The notes under the pieces: model-generated
Database searches by the model: none
What the model was told of the DNA's origin: nothing
The model's input: the letters and a program-made list of their open reading frames with translations, nothing else
Part shown: piece after piece, positions 52,379 to 63,200 of the stretch
Numbering within the stretch: position 1 is the first letter of the stretch
How the letters are laid out: each line of letters opens with the position of its first letter
Assembly: GCA_045130235.1 (NCBI GenBank)
Contig: JBGUPJ010000048.1
Span: forward strand, 203,177 to 267,176
Origin: UBA1756 sp045130235
GTDB taxonomy: Bacteria; Bacteroidota; Bacteroidia; Bacteroidales; WCHB1-69
Direction: 5' to 3'
DNA length: 64,000 nt
Program-made: the position numbers and the translations under genes

Positions 52379-53665
52379 ATGAGAGTGCTGATGTTCGGGT
52401 GGGAATTTCCCCCTCATATTTCCGGTGGTTTGGGTACGGCCTGTTATGGTCTGACCCGCGGTTTGGCGCACAACGGCGTGGAGGTGGCTCTGGTGGTTCC
52501 CAAAGCCTACGGCGATGAGGATCAGACCAGTGCGCGCATTGTCAACGCCAGCGATTTCGCCTTCGACCCCCGACAGATTCGCTATAGCGCCTTCTCGAAG
52601 GAGATCTCCTATATTGAGGTGAACTCGCAGATGGTGCCTTATATCGGTATTGATGATTATTATAACATTGTCAATCAGATAGAAAGCGGAGTTTTTGAGG
52701 ATGTGGAAGGTGGAAGAAAGCGCAAGTACCGCTTTCAGGGCGGCTATGGTGCCAACCTGATGCAGGAGGTGGAGAAGTATGCACTGGTGGCTGAAGAGAT
52801 TGCCCGCTCCGAACAGTACGATGTGATTCACGCCCACGACTGGCTCACCTATCGCGCCGGCTTCGCTGCCAAGCGCGTGAGTGGCAAACCGCTCGTGGTT
52901 CACATCCATGCTACCGAATACGACCGCTCGGGTGAAAACAACCGCAACGACATCGTCTATAACCTCGAACGGGAAGGCATGATGGCTGCCGATGCTGTGT
53001 GCGCTGTCAGCAACCTCACCCGCAATATTGTCATCGAAAAGTACGGCATCCCCGCCGACAAGGTTTTTACGCTTCATAATGCCGTTGAACCTTCTGTGCG
53101 ACAGGTGGATGGCAACCGTCCGGTGAAAGAAAAAATCGTCACCTTCCTCGGGCGCGTCACCTTCCAGAAAGGTCCCGAATATTTTGTGGAGACCGCCAAA
53201 CGGGTACTGGAGATGGACGACAACGTGCGTTTCGTGCTGGCCGGCGACGGCGACATGATGCCGCGCGTCATCCGCCGTGTGGCCGAACTGGGCATCTCCG
53301 ACCGCTTCCACTTCACGGGCTTCCTCCGTGGCAAAGACATCGACAAGATGTTCGGCATGAGCGACGTATATGTCATGCCCTCCATCTCAGAGCCTTTCGG
53401 CATCTCGCCGTTAGAGGCCATGCAGTCGGGAGTGCCCGTTGTAATATCCAAACAATCAGGCGTTTCCGAAGTGCTGCAATATGCCATCAAGGTGGATTTC
53501 TGGGACATCGATGCCACCGCCGATGCGATTTACGGCATTCTGCATTACCCCGCTTTGGCGAAATTGTTTTCGGAAAAAGGCTGCGAGGAGGCCAACAACC
53601 TGAAGTGGGAAGATGTGGCCGGCCGCCTGAAACACATTTATCAATTGGTAGCTCCTGAGGCATGA
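52379..53665 (+). CDS. GT4-family glycosyltransferase (glycogen-synthase-like)
   Basis: A 428-residue GT-B fold glycosyltransferase. The N-terminal domain begins MRVLMFGWEFPPHISGGLG, the glycogen/starch-synthase-like nucleotide-sugar loop, with VIHAHDWLTY later. The C-terminal domain has FLGRVTFQKGPEYFVE and the EX7E-type motif SEPFGISPLEAMQSG. In this phylum, relatives often sit beside a GH57 amylase and make or modify storage glucan; no such gene is here. It overlaps coaD by four bases. Confidence 0.88.
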   Translation: MRVLMFGWEFPPHISGGLGTACYGLTRGLAHNGVEVALVVPKAYGDEDQTSARIVNASDFAFDPRQIRYSAFSKEISYIEVNSQMVPYIGIDDYYNIVNQIESGVFEDVEGGRKRKYRFQGGYGANLMQEVEKYALVAEEIARSEQYDVIHAHDWLTYRAGFAAKRVSGKPLVVHIHATEYDRSGENNRNDIVYNLEREGMMAADAVCAVSNLTRNIVIEKYGIPADKVFTLHNAVEPSVRQVDGNRPVKEKIVTFLGRVTFQKGPEYFVETAKRVLEMDDNVRFVLAGDGDMMPRVIRRVAELGISDRFHFTGFLRGKDIDKMFGMSDVYVMPSISEPFGISPLEAMQSGVPVVISKQSGVSEVLQYAIKVDFWDIDATADAIYGILHYPALAKLFSEKGCEEANNLKWEDVAGRLKHIYQLVAPEA

Positions 53666-54120
53666 AGATAGCAGTTTTCCCCGGCTCTTTCGACCCCGTC
53701 ACGTTGGGGCATCTCTCCGTCATTGAGGCGGTCGCACCGCTATTTGACAAAATCTATGTAGCCATCGGGGTGAATGCCGACAAGCCCGGATGCTTCCCGG
53801 TAGAGCAACGGAAACAGTGGCTTCAGCAAGTTTTATCTTCTTTTGATAATATTGAAATAATTGATTATAACGGACTTACAGTTGACTTGTGCAAAACACT
53901 GAATGCTAAATTTTTGGTGCGTGGTTTGCGCAATGTCATCGATTTTCAATATGAGAAAGATATGGCGGAGGCGAATCGGAAATTGTGGCCCGAATTGCAG
54001 ACTCTTTTCATTCCCACCCTCCCCGAATATTCCTGCATCTCCTCATCAGTCGTTCGTGATGTTTTCCGTCATGGAGGAGATTGCTCGCAGTTTCTTCCTA
54101 AAGGAGTGAAACTCAAGTAA
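53662..54120 (+). CDS. coaD: phosphopantetheine adenylyltransferase
   Basis: CoaD makes dephospho-CoA from phosphopantetheine and ATP, the fourth step in CoA synthesis. The 152-residue protein has the nucleotidyltransferase start FPGSFDPVTLGHLSVIE (His17/18 region), the RGLRN loop and the EYSCISSSVVRD motif. Length is normal. It overlaps the glycosyltransferase gene by four bases (ATGA), so it is coupled to it. A distant link to the phosphopantetheinyl transferase at 6.4 kb is only through CoA. Confidence 0.96.
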   Translation: MKIAVFPGSFDPVTLGHLSVIEAVAPLFDKIYVAIGVNADKPGCFPVEQRKQWLQQVLSSFDNIEIIDYNGLTVDLCKTLNAKFLVRGLRNVIDFQYEKDMAEANRKLWPELQTLFIPTLPEYSCISSSVVRDVFRHGGDCSQFLPKGVKLK

Positions 54121-54202
54121 AAAAGTAACTTTTCTCTTCAATTTCCGTATTATAGTTTCGGACATATTATGCCCTTTTTATAATATTGTAATTCAATTTG
54201 AT

Positions 54203-57200
54203 ATGAAAAAAATATACTTTCTGTTTCTGCTAATGTTGGGATGTGAACTGGGTTCTGCGCAGGTTTCGCTTCCATACGTCTATAACTTCGACGCTTCCAA
54301 TTCGTTGACTGAGGGGTGGCAGTCGGAATTTGAAAATCCTACGAGTTTCACGTTGAATGTTGTGGGAGTGGTGAGTGATGCGTCGGGGGCACCAGTCTAT
54401 AGCGCACCTCACTCTTGGTGCTTTTCCACGGGGCTTCAGTTCAACGGTGCGTATAATCAATACTTGATTTCTCCCCGCTTCACAAATTCTACAAATGATT
54501 CTGTGACAGTGCGTTTCAAATATTGCACCTCGGTAGGTGACGAGCAGCTGGAGCCTTTCCGTGTGGGTTATACTACGGCCAACACATACTCTTCTACGGC
54601 CGATTTTACTTGGCGTACGGGCATTATCTATGCCGATTCAGACCAATGGCAAACGTTCTCCGTGAATCTGCCCGCAGACGCGCAGTACATGATTATTCAC
54701 TACTGTCCCAATGATATGTTGGTGGGTATGTTTATTGATGACATTGTCATTACGACCAACACGGTTGGATTGGAACATTCGGTGTCGGTGATGGCGAATG
54801 CGGGAGGGACGGTTTCATCCAGTGCGTCGGTGGCCGATGGCGACGACTATCTGCTGACAGTGACCGCAGCTCAGGGTTATTATATCGAGTCGGTGCTGCT
54901 TGATGGTGTGGCTTTGCCGCAGGCTGCCAACCAAACCACGTTCAGCTATACGCTTTCTAACGTGATGACTGACCACACTTTCACGGTGACTTTTGCGGAA
55001 ATCCAGTACTCCATCTTCGTTTCAGCTGGCGACCATGGTACGATAACCCCCGATGGTGGGGTGATGTCGCAGGTTTTGGTGGGATGGGGGCACGACACTA
55101 CCTTCGTTTTCACGCCGGATGCAGGCTACCATGTGGCCGATGTGGTGGTGGACAACTATTGGCATGGTGGTTCGATATCCTCCTATACTTTTACCAATGT
55201 GCAGGCTAATCACTCGATTGCAGTATATTTTGAAATCAACGATTATACGATTACTGCCACGGCGGGCATGGGAGGCTCCATCTCGCCCTCAGGTGCTGTC
55301 GGCGTTGAGGGTATGACCAACCAGTCGTTTGTCATCACCCCGAATGTGGGATATTTAATTGATACTGTGTATGTTGATGGTGTATCGGTACCTGGCTTTA
55401 CTCCTTCAGGATGGACCTATACCTTCTACAACGTGACTGCTCCACATACGATTTCGGCTGTCTTTGTGCGACAGCAATTCGATGTCGTATTCACCCTTTC
55501 CGCTGGCGGCACGGTTTCCGTTTCGGGTGGTGATTCCATCAACGACCACACCCGTCGTGTGTATTATGATGATGTATTGGAATTTACTTTTTTGCCTAAT
55601 GAAGGTTATCAATTATTTGATGTTCAGGTAAATAATGTCTCTGTGGGTAGTCAAAATCCCTATCAGCTGACCCATGTTTTGCAAAACAGCACCGTGAATG
55701 CTGATTTTTCCGTGCAGACCTATTCCATTTCGGTGGTGAAGCACGGTTTGGGCACGGTGGATCCTATGGCGGCGACGGACTCCAGCTATTTTGCCACGAC
55801 TACGTTCTCTTTTACCCCCTCCTTCTGTCGCCAGCTCGACTCGTTGCTGTTGGATGGTGTGCCGGTTACGGCTACCAATCCGTACTCTATCAATCATCTT
55901 ATTGGGAATCACCAACTTGATGTCTATTTCGGGGCGATTTATTATACGATGACCGCAGAGCCTGCCACGCACGGTGTGCTTACTGCGCCCCAACCGGTTG
56001 CTTGTAGCGGTACCGCAGTATTCACCCTCAAGGCAGACCCTTGCTACCGGGTGGCTCACTTCTATCTTGATGGTGTTCAGCATGATGAGTGCCTCATCAC
56101 CGTGACGGCTGATAGCTCGGTGGCGATCGTATCCAATTGCATGGCCGACCATACGGCTTCAGCCGAGTTTGAGCAGAAGTCCCATACCGTGAACGTTACC
56201 GCCACAGGTAACGGCTCCATCTCGCACCTTGGCAGCCAGCAGGTGCTTTGCGGTAGCTCGCTCGCTTTTACAGCCATCCCCGATGAGTGTTCCTATATTT
56301 CTATGCTAAAAATTGATAATGTGGATGTTACATCATCTGTCGAACATCATCCGAATGCACAAGCAGGTTTCGGCGACACGTTGCTGTTCTCCCTCGACAA
56401 TATTACCGCTGGCCATACCGTACAGGTGACCTTCTCTCCCATCACGTATCTCCTCACTACGCAGGTTGTTGGCAATGGTACAGTTTCTCCCTTAGGTGAG
56501 ACTATAGTGCAATGTTCACAAAATCAAGTGGTTGAAATTACTCCTGCCCAATGTTCTGGCATCAGCAGTGTGTGGGTTGACGGAGTGGACGTAACCCAAC
56601 AGCTCGTTTATTCCAACAACGTGGCCACATACACTTTCTCGAATATGCGTGCCAATCATTTATTGCAGGCTGATTTCGAGGAACTTACATTTACAATGTC
56701 TTTGCTGAGCAATGCTCATGGTAGTGTGATACCCTCTGGTGACAGTGTGGTGGGATGTGGCGATGCCATGCAGATGACCATCGTACCAGATGCCTGCTAT
56801 TATGCTGATACGGTTTGGATTGACGGCGTAGTGAGAACCCATCTGATGCAACATCGTGCCAATGTGTCTCACCAAACGGGCGACACCTTACTTTATACAT
56901 TTAATGATATTGCTGGAAATCACATAGTTAATGCACATTTTACACCTATAACTTATCCTATTACGACGAATGCCGGGGGGCATGGACAGATAACTGGCAC
57001 GGTGGTGTCTGGCACGGCCAACTGCGGCGATGCCCTCTCTTTCAACATCATTCCTGATGATTGTTATCAGATTTCTCGAATTATTTATAATGGAGAGGAA
57101 TTGCATAATTATCAGGTAGATGAGAATGGAGTTTGCATTTTTAACATCGCTTCTTTGAATACTTTTGTGGAGCTTACCGCCTATTTTGAAATGCTTACCT

Positions 57201-60200
57201 ATCAAATTATTGAGACAGTTCCGCAGCATGGAACGCTCTTTTATCCTGTCGGCAACATCAACTGTGGAACAAATGCACGAGTCTTCTTTGTGGCCGATGC
57301 CTGCTACCATCTCGATTCCGCTTTCGTGGATGGCACGTGGTACCTCCCGTCACAGCTTCTTGTGCAAATGGGGCTGTATTACTTCGATATACTGAATGTC
57401 CATGACTATCCGCAGGTGACAGCACATTTTTCGGTCGATTCCATCCACTTCGCCGCAACGGGTCCTGTGTCGGTTGCTGATACCATGCTGGCATGCGGGC
57501 AGACGTTCGCTTGCTACTCGGTTGTACCTGATTGTCAGCAGTTTGATTCTGTGCGTGTAAATGGGGTGGCCATGACCGAGGGTGATTTCCGTGAGTGGGG
57601 CAGCACCGCTTGGAACGGCGATACGCTTTTCTTTGAATTCCCAGCACTGACGGCAGATTGCAACTTCGCAGTTTTTTGCTCCAATCGTACTTACCAGATT
57701 TCAGCCGCGTGTGTGGGCGGTGGTAGTGTGAGCTGGCCTTCTTCGCAAATGGTTGAGTGTGGCGACAGCATTGCTATAGCCATTCATCCCAATGATTGTT
57801 ATGCCCTTACCCATGTGTCGAATGATGATGCGGCGTATGAAATGGGTAATGATACTCTTCTGATTATTAGTGATGTGAGAGCCAATTATAGTCTTGAATT
57901 TCAATTTGAAAGGATATCATACGAGGTCACTTTGTTGAGCAACGAATGGGGCAGTATTGATGGCACGAGTTCGCTTCTGGAATGTGGTGCGAACTACGAG
58001 TACCAATTTTTGCCTGTTGCTTGTGGGCACTTGGATTCGGTATGGTTGAACGGGCAGTGTGTGAACAACCAGCTGTACACAATGGAGCAAGGTTTTGGAT
58101 TGACAGTGGAAAACATTCGTGAGAATATCATTGTTGATGCTCATTTCGCGCAGAACACCTATCAAGTGGAAGTGCTGAATACGGAACACGCCTCCTTGAA
58201 TGTGCCGGCTGTCAGTATGGTGCCCTGCGACAGTGCATACGAATTGCATATTGAGGTAGATGATTGCTATTATCTGTCTGATTTCTTGGTGAATGGAGAT
58301 TCAAAAATGAATAATATAACCTCAACAGTTAACGGTTATGATTTCACGATTCCGTCGGTTCGGGCTGATCAAGTCATTGAGTTGGTGTATGGTATGGATG
58401 TCTATACAATACGTCGGCAGGTGGTTGAAGGCGCTAATATGTTGGAGGACGAATTCAGTGAGGTGCCCTGCGGTAGCGACACTCTTCTCTCGGCACTTTG
58501 GTCGGATGACTGCTATTCGGTGACGAATGTGAGATATAATGGACAAGATACTGCTGTGCTGGATGCCTATTCATTCGAGAATATCCATCATTTCATTTTC
58601 TTACAAATAAGAATTCAAAATAATGAATATCACATTGATGTACAGCCTGTTGCTCATTGTGTGATTGATGCCGGAAATTCTGCCACTGAGTTTGAATGTG
58701 GCGAAAACGTAACGTATACCATTACCCCAGAAGAGGGATATTATGTGCAAAGAATCATCGTGGATGGTGTAAGCTATCCTGCCGACAATCAGTATGAATT
58801 CGCCAATATTCATGCCAACCACACATTGACGGCAGTGGTGGAGAATTACACTTATCGCTTGTCTTGCCGCATTGCGGGAGGAGAGGGAGATGCAGTTCCC
58901 AATGATGCTATGCTTCCCTATGGTACAGATACAATCATGCATTTCATTCCAGCCACCTGCCAACATGTGGATTCAGTGTGGGTGAACGGAAACTATGTGG
59001 GCAATGAGGAGTCCTATCCCTTCCATCTGACAGAGGATGTGATGGTGGAGGTGAAATTTGCTCCCAATGTCCATCAGATAGATGTGCTTTGTGCTGCCAA
59101 TGGCTCTGTTTCGTGCCCTGCCAATAATTCGGTGACCTGCGGTGAGAATTTCATCGTGAATATTACTCCGGAGGAGTGCTATGAGATTACCTCTGTCATC
59201 ATCGACCAGGTGGAGCACTACAACGACCTTGTTTTCGAGGGAAATCATGCCAAACTCACATTGGCGAATGTCGTGGATAACCATGTGATAAAGGTGAATT
59301 TCGCCCGTATTGAATATCAAATTACGGCATCATGCAACGCGGGTGGTACTGTGAGCCCTTCGCCAACCACTTGCTACTGTTCCGAGAGCGTAACCCTGAA
59401 TATCTTGCCCGAGGAGTGCTATCACATTGATTCGGTATTCGCCAATGAGGAATATGTGGGACGACCGACGACCTACCGTTTTGATAATGTTAGAGACAAC
59501 AACAACTTGCGGGTGGTTTTCGCTATCGATACCTTTTATGTGGCTGCTATTCAGTGCAGTGGTGGAACAATCACTCCTGCTGATACTACTTGGATGACGT
59601 GCGGTGATGACATTACCTATACCCTCTCACCGGATCTGGGCTACTATGTTTCATCGCTGAGAATAGACGGTGAGACGATGCCTGCAGTCAATAGTTATAC
59701 CTTTGTGGATGTGGATGGCAATCATACTATCGAACCTGTTTTCACTCGTTATATATATAATATTGTCGTCAATGTGGGAGCGGGCGGGTCTGTCACTCCT
59801 TCTCAAAACGTGTGGGTGTTTTGGGGTGAGCAGCAGTCTTTCGATATTGTAGCTGACGACTGCTATCATATTGATTCAGTGTTTATTGATGGTGTATATT
59901 ATGGAAATATTGCACAATATACTTTTAACCATGTGACGGCACCTCATGAGATCACAGTTGTCTTTGCTCAGGATGTTGAAACCCTTACAGTCATGGCTAA
60001 CGAGGGCGGAATGGTGGAGCCTTCGGGTACTATAGAGCTCCCATGCGGCGGGAGCCAAACCATTGCCTTCCATCCTGATGATTGTCATTATCTATCATCT
60101 GTCGTAGTCAATGGTACAGAAATGGATTTGCATGGAAATCTATTTTGTAGTCTGGGTGATATCATTGAAAATCAAATAGTTGAAGTTGAGTTTGCGCCTT

Positions 60201-63200
60201 ATGCCAAAAATGTGACGGCAAATGTGGTGGGAGTGGGCGGCTCCATTTTCCCCGATGGCGATAGCACGGTTATGTGTGGCGACGACATCGTTTATGTTAT
60301 CCGTCCTGATGCCTGTTACCAAATCGATAGTGTGTGGGTGAATGGTGTGGTCAGAAATGATATTTCATCTTTTGAAGAACCTTATACATTCGCTAACATT
60401 CGTGGCGACAGCACATTGGAGGTCTCATTCCGTCTACAGCAGGATACGATTGCGGTTACGGCCAATGCCCATGGTACGGTAACTCATCTGGGCGAAAATA
60501 TCTTGGAGTGTGGCTCCGACTTTTCCATCACTATCACTCCCGATGATTGTTATAGTGTGGGCGCGGTACGTATAGATGGCATTATCATCAATAGTTCACT
60601 ACAAACGGTGGGCGATAGTAGGGTTTTGGTTTTGAATGATGTGGATGAAAATCATGACATCACGGTGAATTTCAATCAGTTGGATTATTTGCTGACTGCT
60701 CGTACAGGTCCTGGCGGCACGATTAGCCCGATGGGGGCATTCCCCGCATGCGGCTCCTCCATGACCTTCACAGTGGAACCTATCGACTGCTATGTTGTGG
60801 ATTCTGTCTTTGTCAACGGCGTTCATCTTCCCAATTCCGAACTCTCCTTCGTGGGCGATGTCGCTACTTTTGAGGTGACTGATATTCGTGAGGATATCAA
60901 TATCTATGTAAAATTCAGAGGTTTGCATTATCAATTAAATCTTACCAATAATGGTGATGGCGAAGTGACGCTTTCGCAAGGCGGTGTGGATTGCGATGGC
61001 GCGCTTACCTTCTCTATTCTTCCCTCTTCGTGCGAACGCATCAGCGAGGTTTTACTTAACGGTGTGGATATCACCTCTTCGCTGTCATACCATCAGAATA
61101 GTGTGAGTTGGCTGCCTGATACGGCCGTTTATACTATCGCAAGTGTGTTGGCGGACCAGGATTTGGTGGTGAATTACCAGCCTGTGGCCGATAAGCAGAT
61201 CACGATTTCATATTATGATGGAAGTGCTTTGATGGCTAATGATGTATGGAATGTTTCCTGCGGTAGCGATACGCTCGTAACCATGAGTTATCCTTGCTAT
61301 TCTATTGAAAATGTCGTAGTGAACGGTGACCCCGTGGAGTTTGTCAATGTGGGCGATACCGCTGCCACCTATCAGTTGCGCAATATTTTGTTGGATTATG
61401 CGGTGGATGTTGCTTTCTCACTGAACCGTTACACAGTGACGGCCACGGCTGGAGCGGGCGGTAGCATCAATCCTGCTGGTAATACCGAGGTGCTTTGCGG
61501 CGACAATTGGAACTGCACTATTGTCCCTGATGAAGGTTATTATATTGATTATCTGACTATTGACGGCGAGCAACAGGCTGCACAAAACAGCTGGACATTC
61601 ATCGATGTTCATACCAACCACACTATCACGGCCACCTTTGCTCAGTACAGCTACAATGTTACTTCAATAGCTGGCGAAGGCGGAAGCGTCACGCCCGCAG
61701 GCATCACCAACGTGACCTACGGCGATAGCCTGGTGGTGACCATCACGCCCGACGAGTGTTACCACACCGACTCGGTGTTTGTGGACGGCGTGTATAGCGG
61801 CAGCATTTCCGCACACACCTTCAGCAATATCACCGCCGACCATACCCTGTCGGCGACCTTTGTGCGCGACAGCTACACCGTCACGGCCACGGCGGGAGCG
61901 GGCGGTAGCATCAGTCCGAACGGCACCAGCGAGGTGCTGTGCGGCAACAACTGGAGCTGCACCATCACCCCCGATGAAGGGTATTACATTGACTATCTGA
62001 CCGTTGATGGCGAACCGCAATCTGCGCAGGGTAGCTGGTCGTTCACCAACATCCAGTCCGCCCACACCATCATGGCCACCTTCGCCCAGTATAGCTACAT
62101 CGTCACCACGACGGCTGGCACGGGCGGTAGCGTCACTCCTGTGGGCACGACCAACGCGACCTACGGCGAGAGCCTGACGGTGACCATCACGCCTGACGAG
62201 TGCCACCATACCGACTCGGTGTTTGTAGATGGCGTGTATAGCGGCAACATTTCCGAATACACCTTCAGCGGCATCACCTCCGACCATACGCTGTCGGCCA
62301 CCTTCGTGCGCGACAGCTACACCATTACAGCCACGGCCGGAGCGGGCGGCAGCATCACTTCCGCTGGAACTACCGAGGTGTTGTGCGGCGACAACTGGAG
62401 CTGCACCATCACCCCCAATGAAGGGTACTATATTGATTATCTGACCGTTGACGGTGAACAGCTGCCTGCACAATACTTCTGGACATTCACCGATGTACAG
62501 GCCAGCCACACCATCACAGCTACCTTCGCCCAGTATGGCTACACCATAACCGCAACGGCCGGTGAGGGCGGAAGCGTCACGCCCGCAGGCACTACCAACG
62601 TGACCTACGGCGAGAGCCTGACGGTGACCATCGTTCCCGATGACTGTTTCGCCATCACTTCTGTCATGATAGATGGTGAAGAAATAGAGTATCACACCAA
62701 TAGTTATACCTTCGACAATGTGGTAGAGAACCATACCATAGATGTGGCTTTCGAGCCGATAGAGTATAGTCTCTCTTCCATCGTTTATCTTGATGGAGAA
62801 GAGGTTTTGACGGATTTGAGCAGTGCGTTTTGTGGTGAGATGGCAGAGGTTGAACTCCCGTTGTTCGAATGTTACCACATGGATTCATTGCGAGTGAATG
62901 GCGAATGGGTGGAGCCTGTGGAGATCTATGTCATCGACAATGTGCGAATGGATTATGTGGTGGAGGCGTTTATTTCTGATGATGTCTTTTCTGTTGAGTC
63001 GTTCGCGCAGGACCATGGCACCATCTCGCCCACCGACACGATGGTATTTTGTACGAGCGATGTTCCGGTAACCATCATGCCCGATGACTGTTACCATATC
63101 GATTCCGTCTTTATTGATGGCGTGTATTCTGGTGCTATCAGCAGCTATCTTTTCAGTAATATTAATGGTAATCATACGGTATCGGCCACCTTCGTGCGCG